A DNA stretch of 64,000 bases from contig DYEC01000011.1 of the NCBI GenBank assembly GCA_020725865.1, positions 230,022 through 294,021 of the forward strand, written 5' to 3'. Below are positions 54,382 to 62,778 of this stretch, piece by piece. The notes below the pieces were generated by a model that saw only the letters and a program-made list of their open reading frames with translations, ran no database searches and was not told the DNA's origin. The stretch is from Anaerolinea sp. Lineage in GTDB: Bacteria > Chloroflexota > Anaerolineae > Anaerolineales > Anaerolineaceae. A program made the translations under genes and the position numbers. Position 1 is the stretch's first letter, and every line of letters begins with the position of its first letter.

Positions 54382-55671
54382 ATGTCTAATGCAGAACACG
54401 GTCATCCAATCTTTCTCGAACATGGTCAGCTGGTCACACCGCCCGACCCGGTCATCCCTTTTATCGAAGGGGATGGTTCGGGGGAAGATATCTGGCGTGC
54501 AGCGCATCCAGTGTTGAATGCCGCAGTCGAAAAATCGTATCAAGGACAGCGACGGTTGGTCTGGAAAGAAGTTTATGCTGGCGAAAAAGCTCTCCGATTC
54601 GCAGGTACGTCACTGCCAGATGAGACACTTCAAGCCTTTCGCTCGTTTCTGGTGGGTATTAAGGGACCGCTGGGGACTCCAGTGGGCGGAGGGATGCGCT
54701 CGCTCAATGTTGCCCTGCGGAAGGACCTCGACCTGTACGTTTGTTTGCGTCCGGTGCGCTGGCTGCCGGGGGTTCCGGCGCCGGTGCATCACCCTGAACG
54801 GGTGGACATGGTAATCTTTCGTGAGAACACTGAAGATGTCTATACAGGCATTGAATTTGAACATGGCAGTGAAGAGAACCAGAATTTCAAGACGTTGTTA
54901 CGCGAGCATTTCCCTGCTGAATATGCTAGAATGCGTTTTCCGGAAAGCGCTGCCGTTGGGTTAAAGCCGGTTTCGGTTGAGGGCAGCCGGCGGTTAGTGC
55001 GGGCGGCGGTGCGCTGGGCGCTAGAAAACCACCGGCGTAGTGTGACGCTGGTGCATAAGGGTAACATTATGAAATTTACCGAAGGCGGCTTTCGCAAATG
55101 GGGATACCAGATTTGCGAAGAGGAGTTTGGCGATCAGGTGTATACCGCTCTTCAATGGGAACGCACCAGAGCCGCACAGGGTGAGGAAGCTGCCAACCGT
55201 GAACAAGAGCAGGCGCTAGCAGAAGGCAAGTTGCTAATTAAGGACATCATCGCCGATGCGATGTTTGAGGCAGCACTTACCCGTCCGCAGGAGTTTGATG
55301 TGCTGGCAACCACCAACCTGAACGGCGATTATCTTTCCGATGCGTTGGCAGCACAGGTAGGCGGGTTGGGCATGGCGCCGGGTGCTAACATCAACTTTGA
55401 GACAGGGATTGCCGTTTTTGAAGCTACGCACGGCACGGCGCCAAAATTGGCAGGCAAAGATATGGTCAACCCGACCTCTTTCATCCTTTCAGGCGAGATG
55501 TTGTTGCGTTACATTGGCTGGAACGAGGCTGCCGATCTGATTTTGCGCGGTGTAGAAGGCGCCATTGCTGCCCGCACGTTGACTCCTGACCTATGCGCGC
55601 TGGTAGAGGGCGCCCAACGTGTCGGGACGCAGGAGTTCGGTCGGGCAATTATCGCCCATATGGAGGTTTGA
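54382..55671 (+). CDS. icd: Isocitrate dehydrogenase, E. coli-like
   Basis: Oxidative decarboxylation of isocitrate to 2-oxoglutarate. The substrate loop RENTEDVYTGIEFEHGSEE and the segments VGGGMRSLNVALRKDLDLYV and TLVHKGNIMKFTEGGF are typical of the homodimeric bacterial enzyme. The cofactor pocket is unusual: in HGTAPKLAGKDMV and TLTPDLCAL the positions of E. coli Tyr345, Tyr391 and Arg395 appear to be Leu, Pro and Ala, while Lys344 is kept. NADP preference is therefore uncertain. The ATG at 54382 has AGGGAG six bases upstream. It is 429 residues and lies two bases before the acn start. Confidence 0.93.
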   Translation: MSNAEHGHPIFLEHGQLVTPPDPVIPFIEGDGSGEDIWRAAHPVLNAAVEKSYQGQRRLVWKEVYAGEKALRFAGTSLPDETLQAFRSFLVGIKGPLGTPVGGGMRSLNVALRKDLDLYVCLRPVRWLPGVPAPVHHPERVDMVIFRENTEDVYTGIEFEHGSEENQNFKTLLREHFPAEYARMRFPESAAVGLKPVSVEGSRRLVRAAVRWALENHRRSVTLVHKGNIMKFTEGGFRKWGYQICEEEFGDQVYTALQWERTRAAQGEEAANREQEQALAEGKLLIKDIIADAMFEAALTRPQEFDVLATTNLNGDYLSDALAAQVGGLGMAPGANINFETGIAVFEATHGTAPKLAGKDMVNPTSFILSGEMLLRYIGWNEAADLILRGVEGAIAARTLTPDLCALVEGAQRVGTQEFGRAIIAHMEV

Positions 55672-55673
55672 GA

Positions 55674-58355
55674 ATGAGCAACGAAGATTTCTTTAAAGCT
55701 CGAAGTGTTTTACAGTCATCTGACGCCGACTATGTGGTGTACCGTCTAGCGGCGCTGGAAGAAGGCGGATACGGCTCACTGGCGCGCCTGCCTTATTCAT
55801 TGCGCATCATTCTGGAGGCTTTACTGCGTCATTGCGGGGACGGGTATGTGACACCGGAGGACGTGCTGGCATTGCTCAGCTGGCAGCCAAACGACACCAA
55901 CCGTCCGGCGGTGGCGTTTTATCCCGGACGGGTGCTGTTGCAGGATTTTACCGGCGTTCCGGTGTTGAACGATTTGGCGGGAATGCGTGCTGCATTGGCG
56001 CGTCTGGGTGGTGACCCGGAGAAATTGCAGCCTGTTCTTCCGGTTGACCTGGTCATAGATCATTCGTTGCAAGTGGATGTCGCCGGAACGCCAGATGCTT
56101 GGAAGCGTAATGCCGAGATTGAGTTTGAACGCAACCGCGAACGTTTTGAATTTTTACATTGGTGTCAGAAAGCCTTCCGTAATGTGCGAATCGTTCCGCC
56201 CGCCACCGGCATTGTACATCAGGTCAATTTGGAATATCTGGCTCAGGGCGTTTTGACCAGCCAGCAGAATGGGGAACGTGTGGCGTTCCCGGATACAGTT
56301 ATTGGTACCGATTCGCACACCACAATGATCAACGGGCTGGGTGTGGTCGGCTGGGGCGTGGGCGGCATTGAAGCCATTGCTGCAATGGTAGGACAGCCCA
56401 TCGAAATGGTGCTGCCGGACGTGGTGGGTGTTCGGTTGAGCGGTCAACTGCGCGAAGGGGTTACCCCTACGGACCTGACGTTGACGCTGGTGCAATTGTT
56501 ACGTAAACACGGCGTGGTGGATAAATTTGTTGAATTTTTCGGTCCGGCGCTGGCGGATTTGAGCGTTGCCGACCGCGCTATGATTGCCAACATGGCGCCC
56601 GAAGCTGGTGCAACCATGCACTATTTTCCGGTGGATAGGCAGACGATTATCTATCTGCTGATGACAGGTCGCCCGGGCGAGTTGGTCGAAGCTTACTACC
56701 GGGCGCAGGGTCTGTTCTACACGCCCAATGTGCCGGAGCCGGAATACTCGACAATCATCGAGGTGGATTTGGGCACGGTGGAAGCCAGTCTGGCTGGTCC
56801 GCGCCGCCCGCATGATCGTGTCCCGCTGGGGGCGGTCAAAGAGGGTTTTTCCGCCTCGCTTTCCAGACCAAAAACAGAAGGCGGTTTCGGCGTTGCGCCG
56901 GCGGCAGCACAGCGTTCATTCACGGTTTCGCTCAACGGGCAGACGGTAACGCTGGAACACGGCGCGGTACTGATTGCCGCCATTACTTCCTGTACTAACA
57001 CCTCAAACCCAACGGTGATGTTTGCCGCCGGTCTGCTGGCGAAGAAAGCGATTGAGCGCGGGCTGAAGCCTAAACCATATGTCAAAGCCAGTTTGGCGCC
57101 TGGTTCGCGGTTAGTCAGTGATTATCTCGAAGCTGCGGGGCTGTTGCAGCCGCTGGCGCAGCTTGGTTTTTATCTGGTTGGCTATGGCTGTACGACCTGT
57201 ATTGGCAACGCCGGACCGCTGGCTGAACCACTGGTTGAAGCAGTGCAGAACGGTCTAATGGCGGCGGCAGTGCTTTCCGGCAATCGCAACTTTGAGGGGC
57301 GTATCAGCCCCTATACGCAGGCAAATTATCTAGCTTCGCCGCCGCTGGTGGTGGCGTATGCACTGGCGGGAACGGTCGCTATTGACCTGACCAGCGAACC
57401 GCTGGGAGCGGATCGTGACGGTCGGCCGGTTTATCTGCGCGAGCTTTGGCCCTCAAGGCAGGAAATTGAAGCATGTATGGCGCGTTACCTCTCGCCGGAG
57501 CGTTTTATCCAGCGGTATGCAGAGGTGTTTACCGGTAACCAGACATGGAACGCCATCCGGAGCGGCGAAGGACCGTTCTATCACTGGGATGAGGTTTCGA
57601 CTTACCTGCAGGAACCGCCTTTCTTCAAGCCTTCTTCACCCGGCACGGCAATTTTCGGAGCGCGGGCGCTGGCAGTCTTTGGCGATTCGATTACCACCGA
57701 TCATATTTCGCCTGCTGGCTCGATCGCGCGCCGCAGTCCCGCCGGTGCCTATCTGCTTGAAAAGGGCGTCAGCGAAGCGGATTTTAACTCATACGGTGCG
57801 CGGCGTGGCAACCATCACATCATGGCGCGCGGCACGTTTGCCAATATCCGCTTGAAGAATAAGTTGGTACCGGGAGTGGAAGGCGGCTTTACCCTGTACC
57901 TGCCGGATGGCGAGCAGATGAGCGTCTATGACGCCGCCATGCGCTATCAGGCGGAAGGCGTGCCGTTGATCATTCTGGCGGGCAGGGAATACGGCAGCGG
58001 TTCCAGCCGCGATTGGGCAGCCAAAGGTCCTCTACTGCTGGGCGTGCGCGCGGTGATCGCCGAATCTTTTGAACGTATTCACCGCTCCAACCTGGCAGGG
58101 ATGGGCATTCTGCCCTTGCAGTTCCGTCCCGGTGAAAATTTGGAAAGTCTGGGTTTGAGCGGGCGCGAAACGTATTTTATCGAAGGACTGGATCAACTGC
58201 GCCCGCGAGGTGAAGTGGTCGTGCGCGCTGCCGAGGACTGCCGCATGATTGAGTTTAAAGTAATCTGCCGTCTGGATACTATGGCAGAAATCGAGGCGTT
58301 TCAGGCAGGCGGTATCCTCAACCGGGTGCTGCAAATGCTGGCAGGGAAGGAATAA
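55674..58355 (+). CDS. acnA: Aconitate hydratase, AcnA/IRP type
   Basis: Converts citrate to isocitrate through a [4Fe-4S] cluster. The 893 residues have the AcnA/IRP1 order of domains. Cluster ligands are in ITSCTNTSNP and GYGCTTCIGNAG. Other active-site stretches are GTDSHTTMINGLGVVGWGVG and the C-terminal swivel-domain motif AGREYGSGSSRDWAAKGP. GGAGG (55662-55666) precedes the ATG at 55674; the frame extends further up into icd but lacks a site there. It is co-transcribed with icd, so citrate made by the divergent gltA is processed to 2-oxoglutarate by this pair. Confidence 0.95.
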   Translation: MSNEDFFKARSVLQSSDADYVVYRLAALEEGGYGSLARLPYSLRIILEALLRHCGDGYVTPEDVLALLSWQPNDTNRPAVAFYPGRVLLQDFTGVPVLNDLAGMRAALARLGGDPEKLQPVLPVDLVIDHSLQVDVAGTPDAWKRNAEIEFERNRERFEFLHWCQKAFRNVRIVPPATGIVHQVNLEYLAQGVLTSQQNGERVAFPDTVIGTDSHTTMINGLGVVGWGVGGIEAIAAMVGQPIEMVLPDVVGVRLSGQLREGVTPTDLTLTLVQLLRKHGVVDKFVEFFGPALADLSVADRAMIANMAPEAGATMHYFPVDRQTIIYLLMTGRPGELVEAYYRAQGLFYTPNVPEPEYSTIIEVDLGTVEASLAGPRRPHDRVPLGAVKEGFSASLSRPKTEGGFGVAPAAAQRSFTVSLNGQTVTLEHGAVLIAAITSCTNTSNPTVMFAAGLLAKKAIERGLKPKPYVKASLAPGSRLVSDYLEAAGLLQPLAQLGFYLVGYGCTTCIGNAGPLAEPLVEAVQNGLMAAAVLSGNRNFEGRISPYTQANYLASPPLVVAYALAGTVAIDLTSEPLGADRDGRPVYLRELWPSRQEIEACMARYLSPERFIQRYAEVFTGNQTWNAIRSGEGPFYHWDEVSTYLQEPPFFKPSSPGTAIFGARALAVFGDSITTDHISPAGSIARRSPAGAYLLEKGVSEADFNSYGARRGNHHIMARGTFANIRLKNKLVPGVEGGFTLYLPDGEQMSVYDAAMRYQAEGVPLIILAGREYGSGSSRDWAAKGPLLLGVRAVIAESFERIHRSNLAGMGILPLQFRPGENLESLGLSGRETYFIEGLDQLRPRGEVVVRAAEDCRMIEFKVICRLDTMAEIEAFQAGGILNRVLQMLAGKE

Positions 58356-58367
58356 AGTAGAGGCGCC

Positions 58368-59363
58368 TTACAGCGATTTTGAAAGCCGCGGGCTGGCATG
58401 TCTCCGCACAGTGTTAATTGCCTGAAATGCCAGCGCAGTGTAATCTCTGCCGGAATATCGAAAAGCAGCCGGTATTTCTGCCTGATCATCGCAGGTGAAA
58501 AAACAACCGTAGCCATGCAAAGTGTTCCCATTCAGCGTCAGGCTGCCGTGTGACCAGATATCATTTACCAGTTTTGCCTGCGCCTCGCGGTTGAAGTCCT
58601 GCCATTGTAAATTTCCGCGCCTCAGTTCTGTCTCCCAATCATAGGCGTTTGGTAGTATCCACTGTGCGCCCAGTGCTTCAGCAGTGTAGCGCGGCCCACA
58701 ATGTTGGTATTGCCAGACATGCACACATTCATGCACCAGCAAATCACACTGGCGGGAAGTAACCTTACCCTTGAAGTAAACCGTATTGCCCAGCGTGAAC
58801 GCCCGCTTGTTGATGCCGAACAACCCACAGCGTCCCTCAATCAGGCGGATGTTATACAGTGCCAGCGAGCCCCGGAAAACACTTTGCAACGCCTGCCGTT
58901 CCTCTGGAGTCAGACTTCTAGCGAAATTCTGCAAAAAGAAAACCTGCTGAACCAGTGCCCAGAATGTGCCCAGCGTGAGGATGACCGCACCTGCCAGCGG
59001 GGAGAATATATCCAGCAGCCCCTTGCGAAACAGCTCGGTGTTCAACAAAAAGACGCCGCCCGGAATACGCAGCAAGCCGCTCAGCAAACCGGAGAGGATA
59101 CCCATAGTGGCTTTGATGAGCGCCCCCGCCAGATTGCCCAGCCCGGCAACTACCCCGCCCAGCCAGCGCAGGAAAACAACCGCTAGAGGGATGGTTTTCA
59201 GCGAGCTGCCCAGCGCGTTGCAGCCTGCATGAACACCGCTGCCGGCAGTCTCCGGCAGATCTGCGAGGAAATCGCCGGCTGTATCCATTGCTACTTGCAC
59301 CGAACCTGCTGCACTGTCAATCATCCTGCCGGCTTTCCGGGAAAAGTCCGCCAGCCGCCCCAT
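58368..59363 (-). CDS. Membrane protein with HExxH motif (DUF4157-like)
   Basis: A 331-residue protein. The first half has several hydrophobic and amphipathic segments (AVVFLRWLGGVVAGLGNLAG, ILSGLLSGLLRIPGGVFLLN). The second half resembles DUF4157-type domains: FTLGNTVYFKGKV, then LLVHECVHVWQYQH with the zinc-binding HExxH, then a Glu-containing ETELRRGN. It could be a membrane-associated zinc protease or a degenerate one. The ATG at 59363 (GGGAAGG upstream) is preferred to GTG 59396, which would start at the first transcribed base. It converges on acn with only 12 bases between stops. Confidence 0.7.
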   Translation of the reverse strand: MGRLADFSRKAGRMIDSAAGSVQVAMDTAGDFLADLPETAGSGVHAGCNALGSSLKTIPLAVVFLRWLGGVVAGLGNLAGALIKATMGILSGLLSGLLRIPGGVFLLNTELFRKGLLDIFSPLAGAVILTLGTFWALVQQVFFLQNFARSLTPEERQALQSVFRGSLALYNIRLIEGRCGLFGINKRAFTLGNTVYFKGKVTSRQCDLLVHECVHVWQYQHCGPRYTAEALGAQWILPNAYDWETELRRGNLQWQDFNREAQAKLVNDIWSHGSLTLNGNTLHGYGCFFTCDDQAEIPAAFRYSGRDYTALAFQAINTVRRHASPRLSKSL

Positions 59364-59404
59364 AGCTGCCTTCCCTATAGTAAAAATGTGATGCACCTGA
59401 GGTC

Positions 59405-59433
59405 ATTATAGATGATCAGATAAAGCAGGTCAA
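59405..59433 (-). promoter_or_regulatory. Promoter of the HExxH membrane-protein gene
   Basis: On the minus strand TTGACC (59433-59428) and a perfect TATAAT (59410-59405) are 17 bases apart, about 42 bases before the ATG at 59363. Confidence 0.75.
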
Positions 59434-59448
59434 CAATAAACAATTTGT

Positions 59449-59466
59449 CCCCACAGCGGTGTGGGG
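59449..59466 (-). terminator. Possible terminator after the anti-sigma gene
   Basis: CCCCACA (59449-59455) pairs with TGTGGGG (59460-59466), loop GCGG. It follows the minus-strand gene ending at 59522, but only weak T-rich sequence comes after it. Confidence 0.4.
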
Positions 59467-59521
59467 GCTTTGTTGTCGTGTGTGATATCAACAAATTGGC
59501 GGGAAAACAGGCTGACAGCAG

Positions 59522-61570
59522 TTATGGTTGAATCTCCAGCGAAAAGGTCCAGTTGCCGTGGAAGTGGTAGCCGAGGGCTTCATAGAAACGTTTTATCACT
59601 TCCTCATCCGTCATGCCGTCCGGTTTTTGGGTGATTTTTGGTCCGGCGCCGCCACCCCCGTTGCCGGAAAAGGTTACCCAGTCCATTTCAATCCCCTGCT
59701 GGCGCAGTTTCTGACGCGCCGCCTGAATCTGATCATCCGGAATTGCTTCAGGGACGCTCTGCTCCAGCCCGGCGATGGTCAGGGTAAGTGTTTGGGGCTG
59801 GCTGTGATGCCCGAGGGCAAACCCTGCTCTGACACAGCGCACCCTGCCCGCCAGCGTTGCCCATTCGGGGCGTTTCTGTATCTCGTAGTCTTCATCGAAT
59901 ACCAGCGCGTAATCGCTGATTTGCGCCTGTGCCTGCCCGATTCGCAGAACGGTCTTATCATAGAGTAGCATCCAGTCTGCCGGGCTGGGTTTCTGATAGC
60001 ACAGAAAGACAGCGGTAAAGGACGGGGTGATTTCCAGCTTCTCCAGCCGCATCTCCAGCCCTTCAGCCGTGATCGTTTGGGCGGGGATAATCACCAGCGG
60101 CGGGTAAGCCGGCAGGTCCAGGTCAAAGGTGAACAACTGCCCGCCCTGCGGCTCCCATGGGTTGATGGTGATCTTCAGCGTCCCTGCAAAACGCCCGTCA
60201 ACGACCGGCTCTCGATGTGAGAACATGTCGCTGTCTGCTTTGTAGGCAGGGGGTTCGGCAAAGGTGAGCGAGGCGGTAAAAACCCCTGGGTCATTTTCAT
60301 CTGCGTTGATGCCGACGCCGGTATTGAACGGCTTGCCTTCGGGGTCAATCAATTCGAGGCTGGCAAATTGACCTTCCGGCGCGCCTTCGACACGGTAAAC
60401 CACCGCCACGCGCAGCGCATCGGCATAGGCTTGCAGTAGGGTAACTTTGACATCACCAACGGTTTGCGAACCGAGCGGGGTGATCCCCGGAATGATGGTC
60501 TGTTGAGGCAGGGTGGGCCAAACAAATTCCCAAGGCCCTGGCACATCCGCGCCAGTGCGGTCTTTGAGCGTGTCCACCACCAGCCGCAAGGCACGGGCAT
60601 CCTGTGCGAGGGGCGGGAAGACGGCTTCCACACAGTGCCGGTTCTCTTCGGTGGCTGTTTCAGTCACCTGCTGAACGGGAAGTGTTTGCGCATCAAACAG
60701 GCTCATGGCATCTTGCCCGAATTGCAGTGTTGCTTGTTCCAGCTTCAGGCTGGTGCCGGCGGCCTGATCATAGCACAATTTTGCGCGCGTCTCTGTCGGC
60801 GTGAGTGCTATCCATTCCAGGCGCATCTCCAACCCATTGACACGCACGGCATAGATGTTTCCGCCGCCATAGGGTGTTTGGTGCACAAGCACCTGCGGGG
60901 CTGTGAAACGGAAGGTATCCAGTACCTGACCGTTCTTTTCCAGAAGGGGAATCTCCACGCTGACATCGGTCAGGGTATCGGCGGTCATATAGGTTGCCGC
61001 ATCCCTGACGATTTGATGAACCACGTAAATACCCTCCAGCTCCGTCCCGACGGGAGAAAGGGTCATCCCTGCGCCGCGGTACTGTTCGGGCTGTATCCTG
61101 CCAAAGCCGAGCTGCGGGATGCCCAGCCTTTGATTCTCAGTCAGCCCGCTGACCGAGAAGCCAGCCGCCTGCCACATATCATCGAGATAGACCCAGTTCA
61201 GGGTGAGGGTTACACCGCGTAGCGTTTGCGCCGTGCCCAGCGGAACGGCGGGCGGCAGAGGTGTCGCGCTGGGCAGGATGGTGGGCAGTGCGGTGGCGTT
61301 CAGCTCGCTGACCATCCCCGCCTGACTGACCGCTTCCATTCCCGCATCACCGCTGAAGTGGGTATAAAGTGCATAAGCCGCGCCGCTCACCAATGCCAGC
61401 CCCAGCAGTACCAGCAACACCGTCCAGAGGACTTTCAGTTTGGGTTTCATTGGAACCGTCTCCTTTGGTTTGAGATGCGCCGCAATTTGCGGCAAAAGAT
61501 TGGTGTTTTCAGGCACCTCACGGCGGGCGATGGCTTGCAGGGCGGATTTCAGATGCTCATCAGCGTTCAT
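59522..61570 (-). CDS. Large anti-sigma-factor-like membrane protein
   Basis: A 682-residue single-pass membrane protein: a short cytoplasmic part (MNADEHLKSALQAIARREVP ... NTNLLPQIAAHLKP), one membrane helix at about residues 45-65 (VLWTVLLVLLGLALVSGAAYA) and about 600 residues outside, with at least two related beta-rich segments (VNGLEMRLEWIALTPTETR and AEGLEMRLEKLEITPSFTA). The start overlaps the end of the ECF sigma gene by 11 bases, the usual layout of a sigma/anti-sigma pair. No zinc-binding HxxxCxxC motif is seen in the cytoplasmic part, so any sigma binding would be by another fold (DUF4179-like). The outer part could be the sensor. Confidence 0.72.
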   Translation of the reverse strand: MNADEHLKSALQAIARREVPENTNLLPQIAAHLKPKETVPMKPKLKVLWTVLLVLLGLALVSGAAYALYTHFSGDAGMEAVSQAGMVSELNATALPTILPSATPLPPAVPLGTAQTLRGVTLTLNWVYLDDMWQAAGFSVSGLTENQRLGIPQLGFGRIQPEQYRGAGMTLSPVGTELEGIYVVHQIVRDAATYMTADTLTDVSVEIPLLEKNGQVLDTFRFTAPQVLVHQTPYGGGNIYAVRVNGLEMRLEWIALTPTETRAKLCYDQAAGTSLKLEQATLQFGQDAMSLFDAQTLPVQQVTETATEENRHCVEAVFPPLAQDARALRLVVDTLKDRTGADVPGPWEFVWPTLPQQTIIPGITPLGSQTVGDVKVTLLQAYADALRVAVVYRVEGAPEGQFASLELIDPEGKPFNTGVGINADENDPGVFTASLTFAEPPAYKADSDMFSHREPVVDGRFAGTLKITINPWEPQGGQLFTFDLDLPAYPPLVIIPAQTITAEGLEMRLEKLEITPSFTAVFLCYQKPSPADWMLLYDKTVLRIGQAQAQISDYALVFDEDYEIQKRPEWATLAGRVRCVRAGFALGHHSQPQTLTLTIAGLEQSVPEAIPDDQIQAARQKLRQQGIEMDWVTFSGNGGGGAGPKITQKPDGMTDEEVIKRFYEALGYHFHGNWTFSLEIQP

Positions 61571-62123
61571 CTTGCGCTCCTTTCTCCAGGAGGGTACGCA
61601 GACGGGCGCGGGCGGCATTCAACAGCCACTTGATAGTTCCTGGTGCAATTCCAAGACCGGCGGTCATTTCTTTTTCGCTCCAGCCCAGAAAATATCGCTG
61701 TACCAGTACCGCTCGCTGACGAGGCGAGAGCTTTTGCAGGGCATCCAGTACCTGGCGTTGAAATTCCAGCTCTTCAACTTCGGCTTCAGCCGATTGCCCC
61801 TGTCCCAGCAGGCGCTCAAACCAGTTTTCATCTGTTTCGCTTCCTATCTGGATATTTTTTGCGCTCCGTTGAGCCGCTCTAACCGCTGCATGGACGACAC
61901 TCCGCATAAACCAGGGTTCGAAAGGGCGGTGCTGGTCAAAGCTGTGAATGGTGCGCGGCAGACGCAGAAAACACTCCTGCACCACATCCTCCGCCAGCGG
62001 CAGGTCGCGCGTGATGAGATTGGCGGTGCGCAGGGCTTTTACCTGATGACGTAGCACCAGATACTCCAACCCGCTGATGTCGCCTGCTTTCAGGCGTTGT
62101 ATTGCTGTTTGTTCGTCCATCAT
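61560..62123 (-). CDS. ECF-type RNA polymerase sigma factor
   Basis: A 187-residue sigma-70-family protein of the extracytoplasmic-function type. Region 2 is GLEYLVLRHQVKALRTANLI, AEDVVQECFLRL and PFEPWFMRSVVHAAVRAAQR. Region 4 is ALQKLSPRQRAVLVQRYFLG and WSEKEMTAGLGIAPGTIKWL. No ECF-C-terminal extension is present. GGAGG directly precedes two ATGs (62123, 62120); the second is better spaced. A perfect 12-bp palindrome lies 18 bases upstream. It is co-transcribed with the anti-sigma-like gene. Confidence 0.92.
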   Translation of the reverse strand: MMDEQTAIQRLKAGDISGLEYLVLRHQVKALRTANLITRDLPLAEDVVQECFLRLPRTIHSFDQHRPFEPWFMRSVVHAAVRAAQRSAKNIQIGSETDENWFERLLGQGQSAEAEVEELEFQRQVLDALQKLSPRQRAVLVQRYFLGWSEKEMTAGLGIAPGTIKWLLNAARARLRTLLEKGAQDER

Positions 62124-62140
62124 CCTCCGTGATATGGTCG

Positions 62141-62152
62141 GTGAGCGCTCAC
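62141..62152. promoter_or_regulatory. Perfect 12-bp palindrome before the ECF sigma gene
   Basis: GTGAGCGCTCAC is self-complementary over all 12 bases and lies 18 bases before the first ATG of the sigma gene. It could be an operator. Confidence 0.45.
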
Positions 62153-62323
62153 ACTACCTATAGCCTCACATGCGGCAAAAGGTTGGGGGGAGGCTTTACA
62201 GAGGAAAGCTTTATTATAATGACATCGCGTTGCAATCTGTTGGTTTTTCTAGAATTAATTGGTTTATCCAATTGTCACAGTCAATAGAACGAAACAAATT
62301 GGAAATACCCCCTGAAAATAAGT

Positions 62324-62343
62324 AGACGCCTTTGCGGGCGTCT
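62324..62343 (-). terminator. Terminator of the tRNA gene (minus strand)
   Basis: AGACGCC (62324-62330) pairs perfectly with GGCGTCT (62337-62343). In the minus direction ACTTATTTTC follows. It sits seven bases after the tRNA 3' end, showing that the left flank is the original downstream region of the tRNA gene. Confidence 0.7.
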
Positions 62344-62350
62344 AATCAGG

Positions 62351-62392
62351 TAGCGGGGAGTGGATTCGAACCACTGACCTCCGGGTTATGAG
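62351..62392 (-). tRNA. 3' half of initiator tRNA-fMet(CAT): att junction
   Basis: Read on the minus strand this is the anticodon loop CTCATAA (anticodon CAT), the 3' anticodon strand CCCGG, variable loop AGGTC, a perfect T arm (AGTGG, TTCGAAT, CCACT) and the acceptor strand CCCCGCTA. CCC in the anticodon stem and the base before A73 that would not pair with C1 are marks of initiator tRNA. The 5' half is absent: the bases before the loop (TTTGA) cannot pair with CCCGG, and no D arm or acceptor 5' strand follows. The tRNA CCA is not encoded. This is the duplicated 3' end expected at one junction of an element integrated in the anticodon loop. Confidence 0.8.
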
Positions 62393-62778
62393 TCAAAATC
62401 CTGAATCCGTGCCATTTGTGCGGCGGGCTCTGCAAATCAGGCAACCTGACGAACTCTGGTCCACGCTTGCCGGGCACGCTGCGGTAGCTAATCGATATTC
62501 GTATAGTATCTGTTTTGCGTGGGTTCGTCAAGTACTTTTTCTTGCTTTTCTTCATTCCTTTTTCCAATTCAATTTATTCAAATCTATTTTCTCGTGGGGG
62601 ATGCGTCCTCCCTGATTCAATAATGGTGCAACACACTATTAGTTTTTGATTCCCCAGTCATGGGTGTTCCACAATCTCAATAAGCCTGCATAAGGTAAGG
62701 GCTAATTCTATTCCCCTGCCCGTCTATTTGCGCACCTGTTTACCGGCTTATTTTATTAGGTTCGGAGAGCCATTCAAG
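62393..62778. other. Gene-free stretch next to the att junction
   Basis: About 386 bases without a credible gene. The two short open frames here (62388-62615 and the minus-strand 62346-62567) have no ribosome sites, and the latter is partly tRNA sequence. No integrase fragment, clear promoter or long repeat is seen. Confidence 0.5.

Noticed and set aside
60464..61222. Plus-strand open frame of 252 codons
   Set aside because: It is antisense to the anti-sigma-like gene, which has a membrane helix and internal repeats.
62346..62567. Minus-strand open frame ending in NPEVSGSNPLPAT
   Set aside because: That peptide is translated tRNA sequence, a common annotation artefact; the DNA is the tRNA 3' half.
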